Below are positions 23,772 through 35,097 of a DNA stretch of 64,000 bases, in pieces. Below the pieces are notes generated by a model that had not been told where the DNA came from, did no database searches, and saw only the letters and a list, made by a program, of their open reading frames with translations. The DNA is from Myotis daubentonii. Lineage: Eukaryota; Chordata; Mammalia; Chiroptera; Vespertilionidae. Numbering within the stretch: position 1 is the stretch's first letter; each line of letters starts with the position of its first letter. The translations under genes and the position numbers were made by a program. The stretch is taken from positions 55,705,205 through 55,769,204 of the forward strand of contig NC_081846.1 of NCBI RefSeq assembly GCF_963259705.1, written 5' to 3'.

Positions 23772-23995
23772 CCCCTTGTATGCCATAAGCGGCCGACTTT
23801 CCCCGTTCGCCACACAGGCGTCTGCAGCTGCAAACCTCGCATATAAACTCTGGCCGCCCAATTTTAAAATCAGACTCGTTAGTGACATCTCTGGGTTTGT
23901 AAAGAAAATTATGGTAACAAATTTGTAAATATTCTAGCGCATATATGGAAGAAATTCCAAGGTTGTCCGGTTTTGGATGCGTGGCAGTCAAATGG
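23772..23995. mobile_element. piggyBac-like MITE flanked by TTAA
   Basis: A 224-bp unit lies between TTAA at 23768-23771 and TTAA at 23996-23999, the tetranucleotide duplicated by piggyBac transposases. The ends are imperfectly inverted: the left starts CCCCTTGTATGCCA, while the complement of the right starts CCATTTGACTGCCA. The interior is richer in CpG than the surroundings (gcggccgac, ccgttcgcc, tggccgcc), unusual for this AT-rich intron. The element has no intact transposase. Family membership is inferred from the TTAA and CCC/CCA ends only. Confidence 0.6.
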
Positions 23996-24334
23996 TTAAT
24001 CAAGTGTCCTAAATGCCACCCTCTGACATACTGTGTGATTTACTTGTTTTTGCTTATTTATTATAAGCAAATATCAATAAATATTTCTGAGGGAATGAAT
24101 GAAATGCTTTTTGATATGGTACAAAGGAAAGCCAGATATTAGCCCGACTGTCTAATTGCAAAAGCATTGTTTTCCCGATAGCCAAACTGGGGGCTATTCC
24201 TGCATATTTGTGTGTCACACACACTCTCACTCACTGAGCTGAGCAACTAAAATCTCAGTGAATGTGGATTACTCAGTGCTGGGAAAGCCATGGTGACAGT
24301 GAATGCTTTTGAACTTGCCACAGGGACAAACTTT

Positions 24335-24741
<407 letters not shown>

Positions 24742-26669
24742 TAGCTTCTTTTATATCTCTCTCATCCTGTTTTTTTAATCTGCTTATTATCGTATATGCA
24801 TAGTCTGTCACATCAAGTAATTTTGGTAATAAGGCAGGTTGCAAATAAATAAATCTAAAAAGAAACGGTAAATAAATAAATAAGCACTTAAAGCCTTCAG
24901 GTCCTCGTTGATAACATCAGCAAACTGAATTGAGAAGAGGAATAAACGTGGAAGTAGCAACAGGCTGCCTCATTTCCTCCTTCCTGGCAGAATTGCTGAT
25001 AAATAAATGAGAACACTCTCTCCTGCTGGGCCTGGGCCTCAGAATCCTTCCCTACACAACACAACCACTGGCACTGCTACCGAGTTGGCATGTACCATGA
25101 GAGCTATTTGAAGCCCTTGGCAGATTTCTTCCAGCTCTGTAATCCAAGGAAAGGGAGAAATAAAGGGTTACTCTCTCTTTTTCTAGGGAACTGAAACCTG
25201 GCTTGTTTCAGTTTTTTTGATATTTAATATCTCTGCATAAAGCATATGAACAAACCAGGATTTGTATCTCCAAGGAACCAATAACTGGGCCAGTTTTTCA
25301 GTTTAGTCAAGAAATAGCTTATATTAATTAATTCCATTTTCTGATTATAGAGTTTTACCTTATATGGATATTTTATATGTATTGTCAATTTTCAAAGCAG
25401 TAAGATACGATGGAATACATTTTCCTATCTGATTTAGGCTACACTTAGCACTTGCATTTCAGAGTCATCAGTAGGACCAATTATCGTTGAACTGTGCTTG
25501 TGATTGATTTCTTGTCAATCAGATACTGGATCTCTAGGTCATTTGCTCTGTTTGATCAGTGCTGGTTGATAGTCTTAGACAAGCTCTTCAGGCTCAGCCA
25601 CCAATGAGAAATTAGGCACTTGAAACAATTGACCTTTGTCAGTAAGCCACTTTTCTCCTGCCTCATTTTCCCTTTGTCCTGTCTTCCTTGTCATTGATTT
25701 TTACCTTTATTTTATCTGTGGGATATGCCTTTTAATAAGTCTTCCCTAGAACATACAGGTATATATGCATACATGCATATGTACATATATGTATATATGT
25801 TTATATATATACACACATGCACAAGCTTACATGTTTGAATGCATATACCAGTGGATAAATGTCATTTTTACTTATGTGAGTAAAATAATGAGAAAATAGG
25901 CACTAGAAATCTTCTCATTCATTTGGTAAGAGGCTATTTTAAATAAGACACCTTTTGAAATTCTCATAGGGAAAATTTGGAGGGTCAAATGTGCATGCTT
26001 TTTAAACAAAACAACAACAAAAAACATACCTAATATTGATTTTGGGTGGATTTATATAATGATTTCCTTTCACATAACATTTTTAGTGGAATTGATGGCA
26101 TTCTTTAATTGGATCACAATTAGGAAAACTTGTTTAAGGTAATACCATTAGAGATAATGACTGTGTAGGCCATTGTTCTGTCCTTAGGATCAAAGCTCAG
26201 AAATGTGCCCCTGACCATTCTCCATGAAATGGACAGTGTCTGATTTGTTGCTGTTTGTTTTAGCTCCTTTCTCAGTCATGAACTCTAAATTAAGACTGAG
26301 ATAATGAATGTGCAAGAACTTTGTAAAGGATGAAACAGTCAATACAAACAAGATCAGAGGTATCGGGGCCTCGGTTGCTGTGCTGTTGTGCTAGATTTGA
26401 GATATTGTCCATGAAACGCAGCAAATCCCTTAGTTTAGCAGTGGTATGATTCATGTGATAGTATATGTGAAAGTGTTTTTATATGATGCTAGAGATAAAT
26501 AGAAATGTAACTCTCAAAATTGCACATTCCACATGGATGAAAATGGTGGACAGCTCTTCTAGATGTTTTCACCTCTAATACTCAAGATTGGTTATTTATG
26601 CCAGTACTTTATGACCTCCAGTGGGGAAACTGATTAGTCCTGCTACTGTCATGTGTTCACTACCATTCT
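24742..26669. other. Intronic sequence without recognised gene
   Basis: A purine/pyrimidine alternating (TA/TG/CA) low-complexity patch lies at about 25757-25830. No gene or classified element is otherwise supported. Confidence 0.45.
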
Positions 26670-26671
26670 AC

Positions 26672-27060
26672 TCCATGCTGCGACTTGCACGGTGGGGTTC
26701 AGGATCTGAAGGAGGGGCTGACACAAATGAAAATGCTATATAAGAAATATGAATTTAGGAGGCATTGGGGGCCAGGTGGAGCCTCTTTCTTGAAGAGACA
26801 CCCCGAATTCTGGCCTGGTCCGCCTTTTATTTACTTGAATATACATTTGCCCTTTAGCAGTGCATACAGGCATAGCAAAGGTAAAGTTTGGTAAAAAGAA
26901 TTATCAGGTTAGGGAATTGCGTTGAGCCACCACTATCTCAACACAACAATCGAACAATCAGTGCTTAGCGTCAGCCCTGCCAACGCCCAAGGTCCATGGC
27001 CTTCCACGTTCCTTGGTGCATTCTCCTGACAGTATCGGCAAGCAGTGGTTTCCCGCATGC
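26672..27060 (-). mobile_element. Candidate endogenous-retroviral LTR (minus strand)
   Basis: On the minus strand the order is promoter-like sequence, an AATAAA signal (complement of tttatt at 26826-26831), a short R-like spacer aaggcggaccaggcc, a U5-like stretch, and an end that reads ccgtgcaagtcgcagca, closing in CA. That layout is typical of retroviral LTRs. The start is uncertain (several TG candidates near 27032-27058) and no target duplication was found, so the boundaries are approximate. There are no retroviral genes beside it, so if correct it is a solo LTR. Confidence 0.42.
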
Positions 27061-29384
27061 CAAGTAATTTTCAAGTTCTATGGTCTTGCTTGGTCTCTTG
27101 CATCAGTGAAATCCATTATTGTAACTATCCACTTCTACCACTGGATATCACATGGATGCTATCATTGGGAATAAAAATAAGGTTTAAAAATGCTCTTTAA
27201 ATAAAGAAACACAGTCTGGTATTATAACCATTACATGAAAAATTATTGTTTGAGAATGTTATGTGTGTGCAAGGTTGTGTTCACTTTAATGTTTATGTGA
27301 TTTGAAAGCAATATTCTGGGTTTTTCATTGAATCTTTAAACCATTTGAATTTATTGTAACTACAGAGCCAATAGAATATTGCTTTACCATTCTAAGTAAT
27401 TAATTGCTGGTCCTTAGGAAAAGACATCTATGGTTCCACATCTGCATTAATATACAAAGCAATTTTATTCCTTCAGTTCAAAGTCACTCATTCTTTCTCT
27501 TACATTTATTTCTTACATGATTTAAATTAAAGCACAAACAGCCTCTGACAATGGGGTTACGCTTATTTTTCACTGGTGATAAGAAAAGATCTATTTTTAT
27601 GAATTTTTTTTTTGCAAAGTTTGCTTTTTAAAAAGAATTCTGCGTAATAATTACATTTAGTTTAAAATAACAAACCCAAATGAAAAATAAAAGTTCTCTT
27701 TGGTGTTTTATTGGATGGCAGCTTTAAGGAATTTTGTTCAGAACTCTATAGTGTTAAGAGGATTTTGTTATTGGGCACAAGATGACTAATTTCTGTTCTT
27801 TGGTTCTTCCATTGCATTGTTTTGCCTTTGAAGTCTTTTATGAATGGCTTAAAACAAAGAATGGTTCAGTCATAGTGTTAATCATTGAGAAAGTTAATGT
27901 GTACCCTCTCTTGCTTGCTGCTGTTTTTACCCTAACCCCATTCCTATGTTGGTTAATATGTCTTTAGGAGGAAAGGACAGAGAATAGAAGAAGCCCAAGC
28001 CAGTTTTACAATATGGTAACTCAGGTCAACTTAGGTTAAATGTAAAAACAGGTAGAAAGGAGATTTGAATATTTTCTGTGATTTGTCTGTATTTTAAGGA
28101 TATGATCTGGTTACTATTTTATATAATTTTGATAAGTGAAATTTGCATCTTACGAAAGCAGATCATTGTTCCGAAGGAGTGACCAGGCTAGCTCAGGGCC
28201 TGCACTCAGCATCTGGAGCGCCCACTGGCTGCTGTGCCTTCTGATTGGTCGGTGCCTGTCATACCAGGAGTTCAATATTCCTGGCACTTTGTCTGGGCTG
28301 GCATGTCTGAGTTAGAGTACATTCTGATGGTGAATAGTGTTGTACAGTTCTCTGACAAGAACTGTAAAGACTCACTAGAAGAGGTCAAGAGCTGAAGCTC
28401 TAACTAAATGTTTTTTAGAATGAATGGGCAGGCATGGGCGGATCTCCCGAGGTTGAGGAGACCCAAAGACTGGAGAAGTCTTCCCAGATTTGGAGATTTA
28501 TTAACTCAGCAGATATCTCTTGAGAGTGTCTACTATAGTAGGTGCTGGAGATTCAAGGTAAAGTTAATAACAGTCCTTCACTCTGAACAATCACTGTCTG
28601 CTTAAGATACTAATTTTGATACCATGCTTGGCATAGCCTGGACTGTTAAAGTTTTACACAGGGCATTATGAGGGAGGATTATTGCTACCGCTTACCATCC
28701 CCTTCCAGAGAGACAGTCAAAATATTTAACAATCAGAACAGGCTTTAACCAGTCAGCATAAACACGGGCAAACTATTTATTCTCACTCTGCCCACCCATG
28801 GGGAACTCCCCTAATTTTCTCAAAGGATTTAAAGGCATACAGTTTAGCTGGGCTGTCCTCTCAAAGAATAAGCAAAAGACAATGCATATGATTCGGTGTC
28901 AGTTTAGATGAAGAGACCTGATTTCAGACCTTGAACCTACCTACCTGTTTCAAGAGTTGGCTCTAAGCTGCCCGTCAGGCCTGCACCAAATATTTAAGCT
29001 TCAGTTTTTTTCATCTTTAAACTGGAAATGATGTCATATGGAATGCGAATTTCTAAGCTCTGCTACAGGTCCCCTGCCTTCCCTTAGAACTCTTCACTGT
29101 GTCCCCTGATGGTGGTTACCAGCCTCTCCATATGGGCTGCTCTTCCTGGCCTTGAATGTTGATAACTCACTCTTGCCTCCCTTTCCCATGTTTTCAGTTG
29201 CTCACTATAATCTATTTCTGGGATGAAAATGTCTGGTATAGCCCTCTTTTCTGGGCTGCTCGCTGTCTTATGTTTTTGTCTGCTAGTCATTAGGACCTAA
29301 TGTTGCATAGATTACTCAGCTGGGCATTGTGGGTTTTACAATGGGAAGGGAAAGGGGTTCTACTTGCTATGTCATTCTACTGAA
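27061..29384. other. Intronic sequence without recognised gene
   Basis: No gene, RNA or classifiable repeat is supported. The open frame at 29084-29290 shows no family features. Confidence 0.45.
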
Positions 29385-29480
29385 ATTACTGTGTAATCTT
29401 GGACACATTTGCCTGAAACTTAGTCTCCTTTTTAGTAAAATAGGGGTAGAATACTAACATTCTAAGGTTTTTTAAAAGAG
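29385..29480 (+). mobile_element. MIR fragment
   Basis: taatcttggacacatttgcc, agtctcctttttagtaaaat and ggggtagaatactaac follow the MIR centre. Only about 95 bp remain. Confidence 0.6.
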
Positions 29481-29619
29481 AGAGACATATCTTAGCTGTC
29501 ATTTTGACCACCTAAGCCGTGGGCACTCACAGGTGGATGTTTCTGTTGTCATCATTTTTTAAGTTAAGGATTAATGTTCCCTCACCAATCTAGTCTGGGG
29601 AGTCATTGCATACTAGGTT

Positions 29620-29830
29620 CAATTTAATAAACTTTTATTTGAGCCTCCACTGTGTGTCAGACACGGTACTAAATGATGGCAAACTAAGATGATACTAAGC
29701 TGAACAAGAAGAGGCCCCTGTGGCCATTGTACCTAACACTTATCCACCTGTTATATACCTGTCCTCTTTAGCATCTGGACTGAGTGCTGGCATGTAATAG
29801 GCACTCAGTAAATAGTGGTGAAGTGTCATT
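29620..29830. mobile_element. Degenerate MIR/L2-type fragments
   Basis: cactgtgtgtcagacacggt and ggcatgtaataggcactcag are motifs shared by MIR and L2 ends. Orientation and family could not be settled. Confidence 0.4.
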
Positions 29831-30002
29831 GCTGTGAAATGTTTTGCCATCCCCATACACTTGCCTCTTGAAAATTAAAATCTGACCTCTTCCTTTTGAG
29901 TAGCTTGTTTGCATTTTCATAGAACCCATTAGTGTTTCCATATATTGTTAGAATTATAAATCAAAATGCTCATCAAGGCATCATAGACATGGGAAGGAAT
30001 GC

Positions 30003-30249
30003 TGTGGGGCGCGGCTATAGGGTTAAGCCTCGGACTGACCTGTTGGCAAAGTCACAAACAAGTCCCAGCTTAGAGGGCACAGTCCTCTTAGCATAATTAG
30101 GCTTGACCTTATGACGCTCCTTAGATCTTATATGGGACGGAGACTAAAGAGAGCTATGCTGATCATCTGAACGCTGTCGCCGTGTCCTTCATTCTTCGCC
30201 GACTCCGTCCACACCTTTTGGACTGGCCCGCTGGGGCTGGACCCCGGCA
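30003..30249 (+). mobile_element. Solo LTR with 6-bp target duplication (class II ERV type)
   Basis: A 247-bp unit starts tgtggggcgcgg and ends ggaccccggca, i.e. TG...CA. It is flanked by identical gaatgc hexamers at 29997-30002 and 30250-30255. A 6-bp duplication is typical of class II (beta-like) endogenous retroviruses. The interior is CpG-rich for this intron, with a cttatatggga TATA-like box at about 30126 and a ctccgtccac-rich 3' part. No internal viral sequence is present, so the provirus has been lost by LTR-LTR recombination. The LTR is in the sense direction of RBMS1. Confidence 0.72.
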
Positions 30250-30518
30250 GAATGCAAAAATGTATCGACCCAGGTTCTGCCTTTGAGTAAGGCTATACTG
30301 GAAGTATCTCAGGAAGGTATTTGATCTTAGGTTACGTTTTCAAGAGGGATGAACTGTTGCCTTTGTAGCAATATTTATTTATTTTACTTACTTTACTGGC
30401 TATTGTGAAGACTGTGTGAGGTAATTAGTGATTAAAATATCAGAAATAGACCAGTTCTATTGATTTCATGTTGACTTTTTTTAAAAAAAATAAAACTTTA
30501 AGTTTAAAAAAAGTTCAA

Positions 30519-30776
30519 CCCTAGCCAGGGTGCCCAATGGTTAGCATCAGCCCGTGCACCAAAGGGTTGCGGGTACACTTCAAGGGCACATACCTCAGTT
30601 GCAGGTCAATACCCATCCCCAGTAAGGGCACATACAGGAGGCAACCAACCTATATGTTCTCTCACATCGATGTTTTTCTTTCTCCCCCCCCCCCCCCCCC
30701 CACCCCTTCTTTCCACTCTCTCTAAAAATCAATGGAAAAAAATATCCTCGGATGAGGATTAACAATAACCAAAAAA
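30519..30776 (+). mobile_element. Ves SINE with poly-C expansion
   Basis: Plus-strand copy: ccctagccagggtgcccaat head, ttgcgggtacacttcaaggg, gtaagggcacatacaggagg, ctcacatcgatgtttttc, a poly-C run (30684-30701), and the terminal ctctaaaaatcaatgg and tcctcggatgaggattaaca blocks. Confidence 0.92.
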
Positions 30777-30900
30777 AGACTTAAATGGTAGCAACCATTT
30801 TCTTAATTCCAAGTTATTCAGCGGATTTGGCAACAAAGGATAGAATAGGAAATAAATACATAATTTTAAAACATACATTGTCAAGTTCTACAACACTTTT

Positions 30901-31104
30901 TATTTTTATTTTTTGTAAAAAAAAATGATTTTAGTGAGAGAGGAAAGGAGGGAGAGAGGGAGAGAGAGAAAAACTTTGATTTGCTGTTCCACTTATTTAT
31001 GCATACTTTGGTTGATTCTTGTATGTGCCCTGATTGGGGATTGAACCTGCCACCTTGCTGTATTGGGATGACACTCTTACCAACTGAGCTACCCAGCCAG
31101 GGCC
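30901..31104 (-). mobile_element. Ves SINE with 13-bp target duplication
   Basis: Minus-strand copy ending cagccagggcc at its right. B- and A-box complements (ggggattgaacctgcc and caactgagctacccagccag) are present. Flanks are identical ctacaacactttt at 30888-30900 and 31105-31117. It is more diverged than the copy at 2252 and has a different head, so another subfamily. Confidence 0.92.
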
Positions 31105-31117
31105 CTACAACACTTTT

Positions 31118-32435
31118 AAAATCACTTTAATTTCATTCAGTAAATCCAGTTTTTCATAGCTCGTGTTCTTGTACTATGAAATATGTACTGTATAAAGGAT
31201 TTGCAGAATTAATAGCACACATGAAAATTAGCACAGAAACACTGTGGTCTCGCCTTAGGAATGAATTGTTTTTAGGTTTTATAAAGGGCTTTAGTTGTAA
31301 TTATTTTAATGTCAAAGCGAAAATCATAAAACAGTATTTTACAATCTCAGATGCCGCACAAGAAGCCATTTTATATCATCCCTACTCCTGTTTTCTCTGG
31401 TTGATAATTAAATTTTACTCCAGGTGACTCACAGTGGAGGTCACAACTTCCTATAATGGCGGTAATGCACATTAATAACTGTGTGGCCGCCTGTAACACA
31501 GCCCTTAATTAGAACCAGTAACCCAATAGGTTTAATAACGAAACAGGAGGCCCTGTTGCAGTTATTCAGTTTCCACGTGCAGACCTAGGACAGAGCCACT
31601 GCTGTACTTCGGCTACAAGAAGACAACAGTGTGTGGCTAATGCGACAATGCTCCCTCAAACCAGTGTGTCCTTTTAATGTGGACTTTACACTTGGGGTTT
31701 TTCCTTTTTTAATTTACGGCATCCAGAGAGAATTTGTGAAATACTGAAATAGACAGCCTTGATTTTGCTTTTAGGAATATTCACTGGAAATCGGGTTCTG
31801 TCTTGTCTTAAGATTCCACAAAAAGAGGAATTATTAGCCCTATGAGAACTGTGCTTTGCCCCTCCATGGATATTACATTTGATGGAAGTGAGCATTTTAA
31901 ACCCAGGCAGTGGCCTTCTGAGCGTGGCCTGTCATGGCAGAATTGCCTGGAGTCAGGTCTTGGTTTCATCAGTAAGTTTCCATGAGGTGTGATGGTTTCT
32001 TGGGTCTCTTATTCCAGTTCTTGGGAGATAATCCTTTTTTCATCTATCACTTGAAGATCTCCAGTTTGGATTGCAGTGGAGTTATGACAATGTAAACTTC
32101 TTCCTAAAAATATTTTTCCCTTCTTTACTGCTAACTTGACTATGCCTTTTAAAGACTCTGATGTGAGCAATGATGTGGATGATGTAGGGTAGAAAGACTA
32201 TCTGACCCCTAAGAACATGTCCTATTTCTGCTATAATGCTGCTTGAACAGTCTCAGGAGGAGATTTAAATAAGTAGGTGGCTGGCACTATTAACAAACGA
32301 ATGTAATGGCTTTCAATAATAATCTCATCTTGGTTTTCTTTGCATTATACATTTTGCATCTTTCAATAACTGTAAGAGACACTAGTGATGTCTATTTATA
32401 TGTTTAAACATATATAGGAACATATCACTCAGGTG
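31118..32435. other. Intronic sequence; possible conserved noncoding block
   Basis: No gene is supported. The part at 31425-31680 is free of recognisable repeats and dense in TAAT-type homeodomain words, but conservation cannot be judged here. Confidence 0.3.
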
Positions 32436-32735
32436 ACTTTTCAAAAATTGAGATGTAATTGACATATAACATTGTCAATTAGTTTTAGGTGAACAACATG
32501 ATTGGATATATGTATATATTGTGAAATCATACAAGTTTAGTTAATATTCATCACCACACATAGTTACAAATTTATTTTTCTTGTGATGAGAACTTGTAAG
32601 TTCTCCTCTCTTAGCCACTTTCAAATATATAATACAGTAGTGTTAGCTATAATCACCATGCAGTACATTACATCCCCAGGACTTAACTTATTTTATAATT
32701 GGAAGTTTCTTCCTTTTGACCACTCTAAGATGATT
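32436..32735 (+). mobile_element. LINE-1 3'-UTR fragment
   Basis: Ordered L1MA/L1MB-type 3' motifs: tgagatgtaattgacatata, ttttaggtgaacaacatga, catcaccacacatagttaca, cttgtgatgagaacttgtaa, tgcagtacattacatcccca, ataattggaagtttcttcct. Old and non-coding. Confidence 0.85.
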
Positions 32736-33599
32736 TTGCCCCTCAAAGTTTCATGATGCCATGCCAAACATTAATAGAAGCCATATTCTTCCAGGGGAAA
32801 GAGTCAGATATGTTAGACAAATTTCTGTAAATGACAGTAATAAAACAGCTGCTCAGAACTCAGGGCGTCTTAATTAGCCCTTTGAGCAACATGCTACTGT
32901 CATTGGATTTCACAGGCAATTTTACCAGGTTTTAAGATCAAACATTAAGATTATGAAATGAAACATGTCATTGCTAGATAAAACAAGTGGTTTAAAAAGG
33001 TCTCACCAGGTTTACTGCACTTTTCTTTGAGAGAGTAAGTTTTGGATTGCGTTTTCTCAGTGTTATTAGTGGACCACATTAAGCATTTTAATTTAATTTG
33101 TAAATGTTGAAAACATATAACTACATTGGCGGTAAAAGTTCAACTTTAGATCTTGCGCACATTCATCTACTCAAATATTTGAGATTTGAAATGGAAGGGA
33201 ATTTGAGATGTGTGATACAATTATTTGGACATTTAATGTGCCTTACTGGTTTGATGTAAAATAGAAAACAGATGGTAGTATAGCTCAACTGTCTTATCCT
33301 CTTTGTATTTAGGGATACCCATTTCTGGGTGCCCCTAAAATTGGGAAAAATATTCTCAGGTATTATTTAATTCATATGTCTCTTTTTTGTGGTACTGTCA
33401 CTAGATGTATGGTTGGTTTTTCAGTTTTGATTTCTCCCTGGACCCTTAACTCTCGCCACTTTGGGGTGAACATGGGATTCCCTTGTCCCTTTTGGGGTGT
33501 CAGGATGGAGACTCTCTGTCCTTGACAGTGGTACCAAGTGGTCAGCTTTAGTGTCGGTGATGAGACTCAGGGGTTGGTGCTGGGCAGAGTGAAGATACC
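32736..33599. other. Intronic sequence without recognised gene
   Basis: Nothing supported. Confidence 0.45.
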
Positions 33600-33800
33600 A
33601 GTAAAAGGATGTTTATGACAGTGCCATTTGTAATATTAAAAAATTGGGAACAACCTAAATGTTCAGAAATAATTAATGTATTTATAATGTGCCCATTAAA
33701 CTGTGTTATAATCATTACAGATCTTGATTTTGAAGAATGTTTGAGTCTATGCAAAAGAAATCTCACAGTAAAAGATTCAATACTTACATATTCAACCTTA
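33600..33800 (+). mobile_element. LINE-1 3'-end fragment
   Basis: aaattgggaacaacctaaat and gttcagaaataattaatg match the common L1M 3' phrase (gaaacaacccaaatgtcc type). Short and diverged. Confidence 0.6.
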
Positions 33801-34248
33801 TCCTAATTTTGTTAAAAATTTTAGTTGTCTATTCACCCACTCACATACAAACAGTTTTAAAACTCTAAGAAAATTAATTTTCCAATTGCATTATCTTTTT
33901 TTTTAATTAAATCTTTATTGTTCAGATTATTACATTTGTTCCTTTTTTTTTCCCCCCATAACTCCCCTCCTCCCAGTTCCCGCCCCACCCTCCGCCCTCA
34001 CTCCCCACCCACTGTCCTCATCCATAGGTGCACGATTTTTGTCCAGTCTCTTCCCACATCTCCCACACCCCTTTCCCCCGCAAGAATAGTCAGTCCATTC
34101 CCTTTCTATGTCCCTGATTCTATTATAATCAACAGTTCATTCTGTTCATCAGATTATTTATTCACTTGATTCTTAGATTCACTTGTTGATAGATGCATAT
34201 TTGTTGTTCATAATTTGTATCTTTACCTTTTTCTTCCTCTTCCTCTTC

Positions 34249-35097
34249 TTAAAGGATACCTTTCAGCATTTCATATAATCCTGGTTTGGTGGTGATGAAC
34301 TCCTTTAGCTTTTCCTTATCTGTGAAGCTCTTTATCTGACCTTCAATTCTGAATGATAGCTTTGCTGGATAAAGTAATCTTGGTTGTAGGTTCTTGGTAT
34401 TCATCACTTTGAATATTTCTTGCCACTCCCTTCTGGCCTGCAAAGTTTCTGTTGAGAAATCAGCTGACAGTCGTATGGGTATTCCCTTGTAGGTAACTGA
34501 GTTTCTTTCTCTTGCTGTTTTTAAGATTCTCTCTTTATCTTTTGCTCTTGGCATTTTAATTATGATGTGTCTTGGTGTGGTCCTCTTTGGATTCCTTTTC
34601 TTTGGGGTTCTCCGCGCTTCTTGGACCTGTAAGTCCATTTCTTTCACCAGGTGGGGGAAGTTTTCTGTCATTATTTCTTCAAATAGGTTTTCAATATCTT
34701 GCTCTCTCTCATCTTCTGGCACCCCTATAATTCTGATGTTGGTACGCTTGAAGCTGTCCCAGAGGCTCCTTACACTATCCTCGCATTTTTGGATTCTTTT
34801 TTCATTTTGCTTTTCCGGTTGGATGTTTTTTGCTTCCTCGCATTTCAAATCATTGACTTGATTCTTGCGCTCCTCTGGTCTGCTGTCGGGCGTCTGTATA
34901 ATATTCGTTATTTCAGTCCGTGTGTGCTTAATTTCTAGTTGGTTCCCCAATATAAGATCGAGGGTCTTATTAGTTTTCGTGTAGATCTCATTAAGTTTAT
35001 CGGCAGCTTCTAAACAGTTCTTGAGAGACCTTAAAAGTGTGGTTCTGAACTCTATTTCTTCCATTGACAATTTTGTCCTGTTTCTTTGTCTCCGCAT
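34249..35097 (-). CDS. L1 ORF1-type RNA-binding protein, intact (282 aa)
   Basis: The frame runs from ATG to TAA without interruption. Family ORF1 proteins are trimeric RNA chaperones that package L1 RNA in cytoplasmic particles. The first ~40 residues are charged (starting MRRQRNRTKLSMEEIEF). About residues 20-115 are heptad-like, rich in Leu, Ile, Glu and Lys, consistent with the coiled coil. About 120-210 form the RRM-like domain, with NIRIIGVPEDE, FEEIMTENFP and TPRHIIIKMP, all typical L1 blocks. The C-terminal domain holds KGIPIRLSADFSTETLQARR and YPAKLSFRIEG. At 282 aa it is shorter than the ~338 aa human ORF1p, mostly in the N-terminal/coiled-coil part. Conserved RRM and CTD motifs look unbroken. 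Being LINE-derived, it should not be counted as a host gene. Confidence 0.9.
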   Translation of the reverse strand: MRRQRNRTKLSMEEIEFRTTLLRSLKNCLEAADKLNEIYTKTNKTLDLILGNQLEIKHTRTEITNIIQTPDSRPEERKNQVNDLKCEEAKNIQPEKQNEKRIQKCEDSVRSLWDSFKRTNIRIIGVPEDEREQDIENLFEEIMTENFPHLVKEMDLQVQEARRTPKKRNPKRTTPRHIIIKMPRAKDKERILKTARERNSVTYKGIPIRLSADFSTETLQARREWQEIFKVMNTKNLQPRLLYPAKLSFRIEGQIKSFTDKEKLKEFITTKPGLYEMLKGIL

